Below the pieces are notes generated by a model. It was not told the DNA's origin. It worked only from the letters and a program-made list of their open reading frames with translations, and made no database searches. This document shows, piece by piece, positions 50,166-61,879 of a stretch of DNA of 64,000 bases (position 1 is its first letter; each line of letters begins with the position of its first letter). This DNA is from Terebella lapidaria (lineage: Eukaryota > Annelida > Polychaeta > Terebellida > Terebellidae), in the NCBI GenBank assembly GCA_949152475.1, contig OX424555.1, positions 57,889,977 through 57,953,976 on the forward strand. Direction: 5' to 3'. A program made the translations under genes and the position numbers.

Positions 50166-50564
50166 ATGGCGTATGTGAATATGCTGTTCAAAAGCCACAT
50201 GACAATTATTGAACTCATAATATGGGTTGTAGTATTAAATTCTCAGTAATTATATTATTGAATCATAGATTGTTTTGCAGAAATGAGGTGGTTACCGCAT
50301 ACATCATGTTTGCATGCGTTTCCATGGCGACGAATCAAATGCTGACGACATGTCCACCAAAATCGCGCCCCTGAGGTGATTCCCTATCCAACGACTCCCA
50401 AATTGTCTGTATATTTCCAAACCAGGTATTTCGTGGATTTTGCGATCAATCTTTATATATCATATTATACCAGCCCGTACAAAAATTTAATCCTCTGTAT
50501 CACACAGACGTTCCTGACATCTGACGTGAAACATTGTAACCTACAGCTCACACAATACTAGTAT

Positions 50565-50660
50565 ACGGACGAAAAAACCCGCACAATAGCGGGCAACGTA
50601 TGTCCACTGTGGAATCGTGGACATATGTCGCTCGCTGCCCTTCACTGCAGAGACCTCGCC
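50565..50660. repeat. Imperfect inverted repeat around TATGTCCAC
   Basis: TATGTCCAC (50598) and GTGGACATA (50616) are perfect inverse copies, flanked by GCGGGCAACG on the left and CGCTCGCTGCCC on the right, which roughly pair. It may be the terminus of a further small element just upstream of the 21-bp-repeat MITE. Confidence 0.4.
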
Positions 50661-50700
50661 AAACGGAACCAATTAAATTTAGTACGAATATATTATATAC

Positions 50701-50872
50701 TACGGTGCCCCTGATAGGACATGATGAAAAAACACTATTTCGTTCGCACGAAGTACTAAGTCGTTTGCACGAAATACTACTTCGTTTGCACGAAGTACTA
50801 AGTCGTTTGCACGCAGTACTACTTCGTTTGCACGAATTACTACTTCGTTTGAACGAAGTACTACTGTACTAA
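50701..50872 (+). mobile_element. Minisatellite MITE, copy A (3'-truncated)
   Basis: The terminus TACGGTGCCCCTGATAGGAC followed by ATGATGAAAAAA leads into about six 21-bp units of the type CACGAAGTACTAAGTCGTTTG. Units alternate between AAGTCG and CTTCG variants, giving a 42-bp higher order. The right inverted repeat is missing. The 90-codon Leu/His/Arg frame across it is a repeat by-product. Confidence 0.8.
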
Positions 50873-51252
50873 TGTTACATAGTTGGCAAACCCCTCTACA
50901 TCATCTTACCCCATTAAATAACGAGCGCTACATGGCGCTCCACATGGTGCTCCAAATTTGGTGCCTTATATCTCCATAAGCACCACATGGCGCTCTAAAT
51001 CATCCATACTCCCCCTAGCAAAAATGTGGTCATTTTAAACTAAAAAAAAACCTTGATCAAATAGATATTACTGAATACAATCTTCTGCTATTATTTGAGG
51101 TAAATTTATATGTATCGATGGACTATTCATTATTCTATGAGTTGATTAATAAATGTGAATAGCGGTATCCAGATTAGGACATAGGGAGGACCCTGAAAAT
51201 TGACTATGGTAATTAAAGGGTTAATTGGTAACACCAGGATCAATCACTCCAT

Positions 51253-51495
51253 TACGGTGCCCCTGATAGGACATGATGGAAAATGAAAAAAAAATACTAC
51301 TGCGAATGAAGTAGTACTTCGTGCAAACGAAGTAGTACTTCGTGCAAACGACTTAGTACTTCGTGCAAACGAAGTAGTACTTCGTGCAAACGACTTAGTA
51401 CTTCGTGCGAACGAAGTAGTACTTCGTGGGAACGACTTAGTACTTCGTGCGAACGAAGTAGGTTTTTTTCATCATGTCCTATCACGGGCACCGTA
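51253..51495 (-). mobile_element. Minisatellite MITE, copy B (complete)
   Basis: 243 bp with inverted ends of about 27 bp (TACGGTGCCCCTGATAGGAC on the left; the right end reads TACGGTGCCCGTGATAGGAC on the other strand). About eight 21-bp units (AGTACTTCGTGCAAACGAAG/GACTT) fill the interior. Each unit is itself nearly palindromic (ACTTCGTTTGCACGAAGT). Its repeats are inverted relative to copy A, so it sits on the other strand. It lies about 550 bp from copy A. Confidence 0.85.
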
Positions 51496-51529
51496 ATATT
51501 CGGGCGAAGCGGGGAAAAGAGGGTGATAT

Positions 51530-52415
51530 TATATGATAATGGGCAAATCCGTGAACATCATCGCAATTTACTTCAATACGATTTTTCAGGGTAGATTATA
51601 GCTTTCACAGCTTTTGCGTTCAAGTCCGCAGTAACGCTAGCCCTGGTAGTGGACTCCAAGCTATTCCCCGGCAACAATTATTCACATGGTAATACCTCCT
51701 GGGCAGAAAATATTCCTGAAAACGCACAGGGAAGGTACTTGTAAAATTCGCACCAACTGTATAATGATACAAAGTGGAAGTATCCGAAGGGGAGCACATT
51801 AGGCAAATAAGTGTGCATTAATTGGACTGACATTATCAAACACGTTGGGCACAGCAGGAGTTGAAATCTCATGAGATGCTGTCATGAAGTTAAATTTGCA
51901 TACTGACTGTCGTGTTACAGTGTGGTAGTTAAAGTATGATACATGGATTGATATATATCATATGACACATGTGCAACAGCTAATGAATGAAACTGTCTGA
52001 GTCAATGGACCAGCGTTTGATTCGTGTCTTCATCGAAGCCGAAATGCTGAGTGCGCGCCGGCATTTGTAACATTGCCTAACACCATACCATCGGAATGAA
52101 AGGTTTGACCCCTCGGTTGTGGACAAATATTGACCACGTTCAACAAATCCACAAATCTACTTACGAATTCACTGCCACGAAGGATATTGAGTGTCACCTT
52201 GCAAAATTTATTGGAAGATTTATCCGTAAACCCTTTACATTCAAGCATCCCAAGAAACTGAGTCATAGGCAGCAGTTCCTGTAATATTATGTTAAACAAA
52301 CAATTTCCAGTTTTTGTATCACGTAATACATTTCCTGCCTTATGAAATTCAGTAGGCCTACGTGACGTAATCATAATTTTTGCTCAGATACTAGATTACA
52401 TATGCTATTCAGTAC
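51530..52415 (+). repeat. Composite copy of the set II spacers
   Basis: 51564-51670 matches 26050-26150 and 51743-52410 matches 35297-35850, in that order. This suggests the set II unit ends with a spacer whose two parts are retained separately after units 1 and 2 and together after unit 3. No intact frame. Confidence 0.6.
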
Positions 52416-52554
52416 TTACCGATAAATAGGACGGAAAGAAAATACATCATAATATAGATATCCATTGTCTTCCCTGGGGATGGGTTTCAAATCCAGCACA
52501 ATTAATCACGTGACAATACTATCCACAGAAGAACAAATATTTACACTCTAACGT

Positions 52555-52965
52555 TCACTCGTGCAATCGTCTTTTTATATCTCTGGCACTAGTCTTCCCC
52601 AATGTGTTGTACCTAACTCTTGCGGTATCCCGTCCCCGAGTAAGAGAAGAATTACAGCTCGCTTCAGAAAGCGAATGATCCCTTGGTCTCTCCACCGAGC
52701 TGCTCGCTTCCCAGAGATGCAATGTCGCAGTCATCGCGAAGGGGGAACCCGCCTGCTTTCTCCCTAGGGGGTCTTGGGTCCGCAACGACGAGCCCGGGAC
52801 ACCGCTCAGAGCAGTTACCCACGTCTTCTACGCTCCACGGTCATGGCACTCATTGTCCTGGTAACCTGAAACCCCCACTTGTTGCTGTGGCAAGAGGGGA
52901 GTGAACAGTGGTTCGCCGTCGGAGATTGCTGCTGCTTACTCCACACCGAGCACAAAAAGGGAGAC
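52555..52965. other. GC-rich, well-delimited segment of unknown nature
   Basis: About 400 bp at clearly higher GC than the surroundings, with CpG-containing words (CCCGTCCCCGAG, GTCATCGCGAAGG, ACGACGAGCCCGGG). On the minus strand a frame from 52785 to 52555 (GRDTARVRYNTLGKTSARDI) sits beside ATATAAAAAG. The plus strand is open too. I see no known domain or repeat partner in the window. It could be a CpG-island exon or promoter, or a foreign insertion. Confidence 0.35.
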
Positions 52966-53519
52966 AAATAGTCGTTTAAACATTCCAATGATTTGAATAC
53001 ATGTATATAAATGGGATATAAATGACAAAACTATTTATAGACTTGGAAGCGGCATTTTTTTTGCAGTTCCTGATTGTCTCTTGGAACAACAACCTAGAAA
53101 AGAGAAACCCACTACATAACGTTACACGTTGCCAATGATATTGGCATAGCTAAAATGAGATTTCCACTTGCTGGGGATATTTGGTATTATTGTCTTATAC
53201 TTGTACACATATATAAACAACTACATGACGAGTTATATGATAGTGTTTTTTCCTCGCAAAGTACGTTGCATTAACCTGGTGGAAGAGGATAAACATACGT
53301 TGAGCGCCCATGTCTGACGCGGACGGTCAAGACACTGTCTCGGAATCTATGGTGTTTCCAAAAACACGACACGATGTGATAAGAGTCATTTTGCCACACA
53401 TTTACGACAAATACCAGATAAAGCGGGTCCTTGTATAGGTTATCTGTTTTGAATAAAAAAAAAACCCCACTAAATTACTGCAGCTGATTAATATCTGTAG
53501 GGCCTAACAAAGTAAAATC

Positions 53520-56500
53520 ATCTAATTGATCTCGGCAGCTTAATTGATACACTGCACTGTCGCCACATCAATTTGATGGTTCTCGTGAATATTGTGTTGA
53601 TCAGGCGAGATGCATGGCGAAGATATTCGACACATGTGAGAAATATCTGCGATGTATATCTAGAGGTTTTGCATGGATCACGGATTTCTCGAATATTGTG
53701 TACATGCATATGGTATGGTCAATAGGCAGATAGTTGAGCATTTCAATTTCATGAAATGACACATGATTAGCAATTGTCTGGGAAAACTCAGTGAAGCGAT
53801 ATATTAACCTTCTCTGCATTCCCCTTGGCTCGAATTCTCCACCAAATGTGATCCTCGGTGGTAAGATTTTGCGTCACATATCCCAGACTAAGTCACAGGA
53901 ATACATCTGCATCGAATCCATGCAATGCCTCCAAATATCATCGCAGAGAATTCCCACATGTATCGAATGTGTAGAAATATTATCGAGCAAAAATATATAT
54001 CGGGCAGAATAGTAATTCAAATAGTTTTTACACAGACGAGCTTATTTTGCAACACATCGATTTTACTTATAATGCTTCTAGTTAGGTATGAATTTGGAGA
54101 TTTTAAGCTCTCAGAAATATGTGTATGTATGAAAATTAGTCTTTCCGTTTAAAATTCGTTCCTGACAATACCATGCACTGAACAGTATCTGATTACTTAC
54201 AGTGTGGCCTCGAAATTAGAGTGTGAACACAAGTGAACTCCCATGAGCCTTAATAGTGGTAATATTGCCCGTCACAATGAACTATGTCAGCACACTTTAA
54301 TTACGTCACTTGCTAATTCAGTTGTCTAATTGTACCGATTTATGTATGGGCGCTGGGTCTAGCTATGGTGTTGTCAATTTAATTTAATATTTATACACCG
54401 GAGTGATGGAACAGTGGAGGCCCGGATTCTCCACCAAATGTGATCCACGGTGAGCAGATATTGCGTCAGATTTCCCAGACTAAGGTCACCATAGACAGTG
54501 TGAAGATGCCGACACGGTATAAGAAATAGAAACACCCATATATTTAGTTCTCAAAAATGGGAGTCAGGTGATAGTTCAAGACTAATGTATCAGTTATCAT
54601 GAGTAAACTATCACCATGATTGCCACAAAACACTGCTCACTACTTGTGAATATCGACTCTTTAGCAACACTATGAAACACTTTTAACATAAAAAAGAGCT
54701 TGACCAAACAATTCTATCCGAAACCGCAGTGGCGTCATAAGGGGCAGACTTTGTATCAAATGTAGTCGTTTCAACTGTCATATCTTAGGATATAGAAATC
54801 TGGAGAAAAACAAATACAAATATATACATACAAATATATATGCCACTGAAAGATATTGACGATAATTGCATCATCAAATCTCTTAAAAATTGTCAAATAT
54901 TTCTTGAACATAAACAGCATGATAACATAGGCTAGATGATAGATGAGTCACCAAATACTGCACATTACACAACGCTACCAAATGGTCGACGTCCAACTGC
55001 TTTCACAATGACTAGTTCTATTGTAAAATTTACACAGTTGACGGTGCGTCACACGTCACAGGGTACAGTCTGCGCACAAAAAGAAGTTGAAGTCGAGAAA
55101 TGGGGTATGTATGTACACATCTTACAATACAAATATATAATTCATTACGGAGTCACTTCTTCCAGGGGTAGGAAATTTCATTTTCTCTATGCACATAATT
55201 AGTCACATCTGTCCATCATTCTGGCGTATATCTCTATTAGCAGGACAAACAAATGCTCCACCCAACACCCACACATAAAATGGATGCAACTAAAAAAAAA
55301 TTATGTTTCTCTTGTCCATTACTAAAATGAATTATTTCAGTGATTTTGAGATCCGACGAACTAATATCTGTTAATTTATCTTAATGGATAATCTCGCGCA
55401 TACTGTGCTGAACAGGCGAGCTACATCGCGAAAATATCTGTGATACAGACAATTTTTTTGTAATGTAAATATAGTGCAGTGGACATCTTCATCTGTAACG
55501 CAATATTTGATGACCGAGGATAACATTTGGTGGATAATTCAGGCCGCGGGGAATCGTTATTGAAAGTTTGTGAAATTATTTGCTATCTGACATTCAATGC
55601 CCGGATACAGGGTAACTATGTGTTTGGTGAAGAGGAATTGAAATACAAACCGATTGAAATATACATGTTTATCAAAATGTTTGTTGTATATTTTAATAAA
55701 CAACATTCATTGTTAGATTATTCACGGTCATCTATATTGACTTTCAAAATGTATTTTTTAACCCTGCTCACACATAGATCAGTACAGAAACACACAACGG
55801 AGGAGACCTCCATAAAAAGTGTATAATGAGTTAATATGCAATAATTGCAAAACGCCTTGATCGCTACCCATGTCACTGCAAAACGTAATTTTCCGTTTCC
55901 AATTAGCTGTTGTCAGGAAAACACATTCGTCAAAAATCTGCAAAGTACAAGTGATGATTAGCTAAACAATTAGCGAAGTTTTTCTTATCATGCACGACGA
56001 AATTGATGTTCTTATCACCACAGTACATAACATCGTAAAACAAAGGAATTTGAATGTGTTTGTTGTTTTGGTAAGTGTCATCACAGGCATTAATGCCGCT
56101 ATTATCTGGATTAACTTGTTTGCAGCCAACTCGCAATGTTCAATCAAATCTATATTCAAGCTTTGAAACCATTAATCCAGACTGCTGCAAAAATATGGAT
56201 TTGCGTAGAATGTTTTTGGCTCATGACAGAACATACGACAAAACTAGATGACAATGCAGGCGCAGCTCCAGCAATTTATGGAGTGAAGTGCAAGATCACT
56301 CGACCCCGGGCCCGTCAAAGGGTCCAGGAGCTCTGAGGTATATGTACTGTTTTTGGGAAAGGGGTTGGGGTTCTGATACCAGCAGCCTACCCCCTCCCCC
56401 TTCAAATCCGCTACCGCATTGAATGATCACGACATAAAAACCCACATGAACGAATATCTTAAATTGTCATAAAGATTACACATTGCATAACATCTGTACC

Positions 56501-56740
56501 AAAAAAGTCAGGACACGCTATCACTGCACATCCATTATGTCTGTTGTAACATCACGTAAGGTCTATGACAGTTAGTCACAACATGAGAGCAACGAGTCAG
56601 TGCAACCTGTGCTTGGAGAATTGACGGGTCTCCGCGTGTATCACAAAGATTACACAGACAACGATATACGCTATAACATGTATAATGGGACACCCGAAAA
56701 CGAGTTCCAAGTTCCGAGTTCCAAGTTCCAAGTTCCGAGT
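53520..56740 (+). repeat. Set III duplication, copy a (with internal inverted copies)
   Basis: The block 53527-53700 (CAGCTTAATTGATAC, GATGGTTCTCGTGAATATTG, CAGGCGAG, TGCGATGTATATC) recurs at 58480-58650 and 63245-63400. The downstream block 56480-56700 (GTACCAAAAAAGTC, GGACACGCTATCACTGCAC, GGGTCTCCGCGTGTATC) recurs at 59605-59810. A second short copy lies in inverse orientation at 53830-53990 (TTCTCCACCAAATGTGATCC, TCGCAGAGAATTCCCACATG), and partial ones lie at 54430-54490 and 55395-55550. No frame is conserved across copies. Confidence 0.6.
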
Positions 56741-56752
56741 TCCAAGTTCCGC
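56700..56752 (+). repeat. Heptamer array GTTCCAA/GTTCCGA
   Basis: Seven or more tandem GAGTTCCAAGTTC-type heptads, abutting the left TTAA of the neighbouring MITE. It encodes the artificial ELGTRNLELGT run on the minus strand, so the frames over it are not genes. Confidence 0.85.
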
Positions 56753-56758
56753 GTTTAA

Positions 56759-57006
56759 TGCTGCGTTCAAACCAACTTGTGAAGACGGTGTTTTCCAGTT
56801 CACGACCAGTGATTTCCATTCAAGCCACGTTACCAACGGTGTTCACCAGCGGTGAAGTGGGAAATATTTCAGCGCCTCCATTTTCACCGCCAGTGAAATA
56901 GCTGGCGGTGGTTAATGGTGCTGCGTTCAAACCAACACTCACCGCCTGTGACAGTCGACGTCACTGGCGGTGTGCACCGTCTTCACAACTTGGTTTGAAG
57001 GCAGCA
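56759..57006. mobile_element. MITE with TTAA target duplication (piggyBac-like)
   Basis: 248 bp flanked by TTAA on both sides (56755-56758 and 57007-57010). Inverted ends of 32 bp differ at two positions: TGCTGCGTTCAAACCAACTT on the left, TGCTGCCTTCAAACCAAGTT on the right strand, both followed by GTGAAGACGGTG. A third partial copy of the end lies inside at 56921. TTAA duplication is the mark of piggyBac transposition. No transposase is present. Confidence 0.85.
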
Positions 57007-57047
57007 TTAAGTTCTAAGAAAAAGGTGTCGTCGGTGTTCAGTCAGTA

Positions 57048-57434
57048 CCGTAAAACTTCGAATAAATGCCCGGCCGGGCGTCTAATGATTTCAGTTACAC
57101 TCTAGACCCGGCGTCTATTAGAACCCGGCGTTTATTAGAACCCGGCGTTAATTGATTTCAGTCGTTGTCTGGACCCGGTGTTTATTGGAATTGGCGAGGC
57201 CTGTGTTACGATATGACAAATCGGACGAGTTCAGATATTAAAAGCTGGAAATTCCCGACTGGGACGCGTTGACGTTGTCGATATTAGTATCTATACGTTG
57301 CTATGTTACACAATGTACGTAGACCCGGCGTCTATTGGAACCCGGCGTCTATTAATTTCAGTATACCTGAACCCCCGGCGTCTATAAGAACCCGGCGTCT
57401 ATTAGAAACCCGGCGTCTATTAGAAGTCTTACGG
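57048..57434. mobile_element. TA-flanked MITE filled with CCCGGCGTCTATTAG repeats
   Basis: The ends CCGTAAAACTTCGAATAAAT and (other strand) CCGTAAGACTTCTAATAGAC are imperfect inverse copies flanked by TA on both sides, as in Tc1/mariner. Inside are about ten 16-17 bp units AACCCGGCGTCTATTAG in two clusters (57072-57175 and 57322-57422) separated by about 140 bp of unrelated sequence. Confidence 0.75.
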
Positions 57435-57842
57435 TATTTCTACACATGCCACGCTTTTTCAGGAGTTCTTTGAACATTGAGTCTAAAAGTTGCAGAGACG
57501 AGGGATCATGGCGTCAGTTTGAAGGCGCAGCACCACTAAATGTTACACGTTCGAATAAATGATAAATATCAACTTCTTCTATTAAATATTTGTTCAGTCA
57601 TCCACAGCATAGTTCGTTGGTGGTGAACAATTAATTGATGAAAGAAATTGACAAGATCCGATCGAATTTAATCTGTCATAATGCAATAAGTATTATTTTC
57701 ACTCGCCTTTGTTTTCAATTTTCCCATCATTTGTATTTAATTTTGTGAATGTAAAATATAGAAATGATATAAAAATACATTCGAACTAAATAGAATTGAA
57801 CGAAAAACACACCAAAATCCGCAAACTATCCGAAATTTCAAA

Positions 57843-58121
57843 TCATACCCACGTGGCACTCTGGGGTCCGCGCGTATACGGGTAGCGCGTACCAGAAATT
57901 TGGAAGGTTAATTTTCGACTTTGTGATATGAAAGGTGGCACAAGAAAGTGATTTAATGATTTGATCCCGAAACCCAACAACTTCTTTGTCAGATATAATT
58001 GGCCACAACTGTCACTGTGTAACGCACATATCACGTTCTCATAAATACAGTGGTGGCAGCACTGGGTGTTATTATTGTTGTCGCTAGAGCACTTGATAGA
58101 ATTTACCAGCCAGTTATTCAA
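57843..58121 (-). CDS. Cysteine-containing exon-like frame (TQCCHHCIYENVIC), set III
   Basis: The minus frame begins NNWLVNSIKCSSDNNNNTQ, continues CCHHCIYENVICALHSDSC and is open for about 92 codons to 57843. A diverged copy at 62071-61960 keeps NWLVN..K.CSS.NN, then TQCC(Y)HCIYENVIC before stops. The preserved reading frame with synonymous and conservative changes suggests coding ancestry. The apparent start is not an ATG and the splice borders are unclear. No family recognised. Confidence 0.35.
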   Translation of the reverse strand: MNNWLVNSIKCSSDNNNNTQCCHHCIYENVICALHSDSCGQLYLTKKLLGFGIKSLNHFLVPPFISQSRKLTFQISGTRYPYTRGPQSATWV

Positions 58122-58454
58122 TGTACAAAGTCAGAGAGAATGCCTTTTGAATGCTGTAGTTTTCACATTTTGCATTTGGGAAGTGCATTTGTGTTTACAA
58201 TCTAATTTTGATGTCACATGATAAATAGTGGGATTGACAACTCACAGTGATAATGTTCAGTGCATGGAAGGAAACAACTGAATCGCTTAAAAGCAAATGT
58301 GTCAGGATGGGTGGAACGAATGTAGAGGATAACAATTTTCACATAGAAGATGAGAAACTTCAAATCCACATCAAATTATATCTAACTACAAGCAGAGGTT
58401 CAAAAACATCTATGTGTTGCAGAATAAACTCGCCTGAATAGAATCTATTAATTA

Positions 58455-59812
58455 ATTAAATTACTATAGTGCCCAATATATCTTAATTGATACATTGAAT
58501 GCGAGTCGCCCAGTCGTCATGACTTGCGGATTGTTGTGATGGTTCTCGGAAATATGGATTTGAGCAGGCGAGCAGCACGCCGAAAATATTCGATACCTGT
58601 GGGAGTTCTCTGCGATGTATATCGTTAGGCTTTGCACGGATTTGATGCAGATGTATTTGTGTGACCTTATTCTGGGGAATGTGATGCAATGTCGGAATAC
58701 CGAGTATCAAATTTGGTGGAGAATTCAAGACGCGAGGAATGCAATAAATGGCAATCTGCGGCTACAGATAAGTTCAAGTCAAGAGATGGTGTATGTATAT
58801 ATGGGAACATATTACAATAAAAATGCATAAGACATCACGAGTGACTTTTCTTTCTTCGGGAGATAGGAAACTCCAATCACTCTAAGCTACAGATTTAGTC
58901 ACAAATGTCCATCACTCCGCCGTTTGTGGCACTAATGTCTACAACCAAAATGAACTATTTCAAGATTTATTTTGATATCCGAGGAACTATTATCTGTTAA
59001 TTTATCTAAATCGATAAATTTCTCGTGAGTCACGCTGTCGTCAGGTATATATAATGGTTCTTGCGCACAACACTGTGCTGAGTAGGCGATAATGGAAACC
59101 TGTGCGATTTTTTTCTCGCAATGCAATTATAGTGCCTATAACCTGATAACTTATTGGTCTGTAATGCCATATCTGATGATCAGGATAGTAATTTTGTGGA
59201 GAGAATTCAGCCGCAGGGAATGTAGAGAATGAGAATTGAATATGCTGACACCCGTGTCAGTAAAATTTTGTTTGTAATCAATTTGCAAATATCAATTAGA
59301 TCTATATTCAATCTCTTTTTACAGCCTTTGCCATGTTTTGCTCTTGATAGAACGTACGACAAAACTAGTTGCAGGCGAAGATCCAGCAATTTATGTAGGA
59401 AGGTGCAAAATTACAAATGGTTTATGTATGTTTTATCTGGAAAAGGGTGGGGGGTCCTTTCCCAGCAGCCTCTATAATTCTGCTACCACATCGATCACGA
59501 CGTAAAAATACACATGAACAAATCTCTTAAATTGTCATAGGGAGCTCTCGAATATGGACAGAACAATGACATATTTGACACTTATGTCACAAGAGACAGC
59601 ACATTGTATAACATTCTTACCAAAAAAATCGGGACACGCTGTCACTCCACAGCCATTATGTCTGTTGTAGCATCACGTAGTGTCTATGGCAGCGAGTCAC
59701 AACATGAGAACAACATGTCAGTGTAACCTGTCCTAAGAGAATTGACGTGTCTCCGCGTGTATCTTAATGGTTACACATACAACGATATATGCCATAATAC
59801 ATCGTGGATGAA
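58455..59812 (+). repeat. Set III duplication, copy b
   Basis: Contains the TTAATTGATACATTGAATGC, TTGTGATGGTTCTCGGAAAT, AGCAGGCGAGCAG block at 58482-58580, ACGACAAAACTAG (59357; also 56250), and the 59605-59810 block shared with copy a at an offset of about 3.1 kb. The piggyBac-like and CCCGGCGTC MITEs of copy a's downstream flank are absent here, so they inserted later. Confidence 0.65.
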
Positions 59813-59817
59813 AGTCT

Positions 59818-60311
59818 GATGACGCCAGTGTGTCTTTGGATAAACTGTTTGGTCGGGCTTTGTCTCTATTGCAAAATGTTGTATATTACGTTTGTTATTG
59901 GCATTATCAAAATCTGAATATTGGTGGTAATAGATTGATTCTTACATTCATACCACTGAGTCGGTGTCACTGCTGGCGGACGTTAAATCTGTCCCCGAGG
60001 ATACCATCAACTCAGTAGCCTTCTGGCTTGTGATTAGGTACTTATGTACTTGTCATATATCTATTCCATGGGGTTTGTTTCAGATTTCTAAATTATTTTC
60101 ATAGGTTGTTGGGCAGTTGTATACTAATTCCATCATGTGTACAGTAGAAACAACTACATTTAACACACTGTCTGTCCCTGATGACGCCAGTGTGTCTTTG
60201 GATAAACTGTTTGGTCGGGTTTTGTCTCTATTGCAAAATGTTGTATATTACGTTTGTTATTGGCATTATCAAAATCTGAATATTGGTGGTAATAGATTGA
60301 TTCTTACATTA
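59818..60311 (+). repeat. Direct repeat of ~132 bp at 362-bp spacing
   Basis: 59818-59949 and 60180-60311 are almost identical, from GATGACGCCAGTGTGTCTTT to GGTAATAGATTGATTCTTAC. Both read SLDKLFGR(A/V)LSLLQNVVYYV in the plus frame, and the second is open from further upstream (VETTTFNTLSVPDD). A related TTGGTTGGGCTTTGTTTATA occurs at the right edge (about 63950). It may be an exon duplicated with its flanks, or a small repeat. Confidence 0.75.
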
Positions 60312-60724
60312 TGAAGTTTGAGACAACATATCTACCGTGTGCTTCAACCGACGAATTTGCTACATCATCTAAGTTTGCTTGTAAACTATCGGTAAATACT
60401 ACATATTTATGAACATCACAAAGTAAGTTTCAGTTGGTGATCTATATCATGTCGCTCCACTCTCCTGAACGTTTTATCACGAGCCATGTAAATGAAAGGA
60501 AGATCTTCCTCGCTTTCCGTCAGCGATGATTAAGAGAATGTATTCATTTTGCATTCGAACGAAGTATACCTTTGTCGGGACAGTCTTCATTGAGCTGTTA
60601 TGTTTAAAGGGTTACAGCAGTTATGTTCAACATTTGGGACAAACCAATGATGGCGAAGTTATAGATACAAACATGGATCAGTAGAGAATTCAAGATATTC
60701 CCAAATCCTAGGAGATGTCAACCC

Positions 60725-60928
60725 TTAAACTTTCATGCCATTCTCCACTTGATAGAATAACACTTTCACCATTTTAAATTGTGTCTTGTCAGGATATGAT
60801 GCACGAATAACATGAACAGACATCATGGTGTATTCACTAATGACACAGTCATAATCATTGTGGCCAGCTGCATGGTTCTTTAGCACTACTTTCCGCACCC
60901 CACACAAAAGAACCATTCCCTTTAACTT
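60725..60928 (-). CDS. Terminal exon of an unrecognised gene (…VENGMKV)
   Basis: The acceptor TTGGTCTTTAG precedes 67 codons and a TAA on the minus strand, in phase 0. It reads KLKGMVLLCGVRKVVLKNHA, then DYDCVISEYTMMSVHVIRAS, YPDKTQFKMVKVLFYQ and VENGMKV. Composition and codon use look protein-coding rather than random AT-rich sequence. No duplicate is seen in the window. It could be the last exon of the gene that owns the exon at 62255-62372, which lies upstream on the same strand, but the phases do not join directly, so another exon would be needed. No family recognised. Confidence 0.5.
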   Translation of the reverse strand, partial: KLKGMVLLCGVRKVVLKNHAAGHNDYDCVISEYTMMSVHVIRASYPDKTQFKMVKVLFYQVENGMKV

Positions 60929-61879
60929 CTAAAGACCAATGATCATGATGATGATTTCCTGGCATCCTATTAGTAAAAATATCCTACGCAAAGTAGTTTT
61001 ACGCCATTAGCTCAGACTATTGCTCTCATTACCATGCAAACGATGGCTGATTTGGATGGTTGTAAACAAAAGAATTTGGATCTGGTAAAATGGATACTAT
61101 AGTGTGAATTGTTGAACTGACCAAAAACGACATTTTTACATGTATAACAAATGTGTAAATGATAATTGAAATGCAATCGCAAGAACCAAAACGAAGCATG
61201 ACAATAATATTGACACTTCGTCAGAACAATGCATAGTGAACATGATGAAGAACGGTGACAAAACCCTTAAAAACAGTTTGATATATGGCGACATACCAAA
61301 TGCTGTTGTTTGTCACATAACATACATGCCAGCACGATCTGGCGTCAGAGGAAATGACATGCTCATAACCGCCCCCCCCCCCATAATCAGTAATGAATCA
61401 TGGGTGGCATTTTAAATAGTTTCTCTGCACAGGGAGCAAAAAACCATCAAACTACTGTTTGTAAGTACTTTTATTCCTGTGTAGTTGGATACAACATATA
61501 CACAAAAATTATTAACAAGAGGAACAATTGTACCCAGCTGGCATAATTTGTTAACCCACATGTAGTTTCGAGTAAATATAACATGGTTGTGATATGATCG
61601 TTGCAAATGCTTCATCATGCTGTCATATATGCCTACATTCCAGATAATATTGCAAAGCAAATACATAAATCTCCCCTTTTGGTATGATGTGCATGGAAAC
61701 AGTTTATTTATTACATTTATTAACGCAAATGCTACTTCGTGCATATTGGCAAAGTAGGAAACATGTGACCCAAGGATATCCATATTCTGCATGTAGTTTT
61801 AATACATTTCCTCAAATGCCTCTGACGTTCATGAGAGTCTGTAGGATTACGTTTCAATACTACAATGTTCGTCTATTAT

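Noticed and set aside
50600..51491. Leu-rich LHEVLLRLHEVL frames on both strands
   Set aside because: They are translations of a 21-bp minisatellite and not a coiled-coil protein.
56597..56836. Minus frame with ELGTRNLELGT repeat
   Set aside because: It is produced by the GTTCCAA heptamer array next to a MITE.
61370..61383. Run of C near 61370-61382
   Set aside because: A simple homopolymer with no associated structure.
61412..61792. 126-codon minus frame starting MQNMDILGSH
   Set aside because: Long for this composition, but it has no splice context, no domain and no second copy. It may be a chance opening, although it lies between two plausible minus-strand exons.
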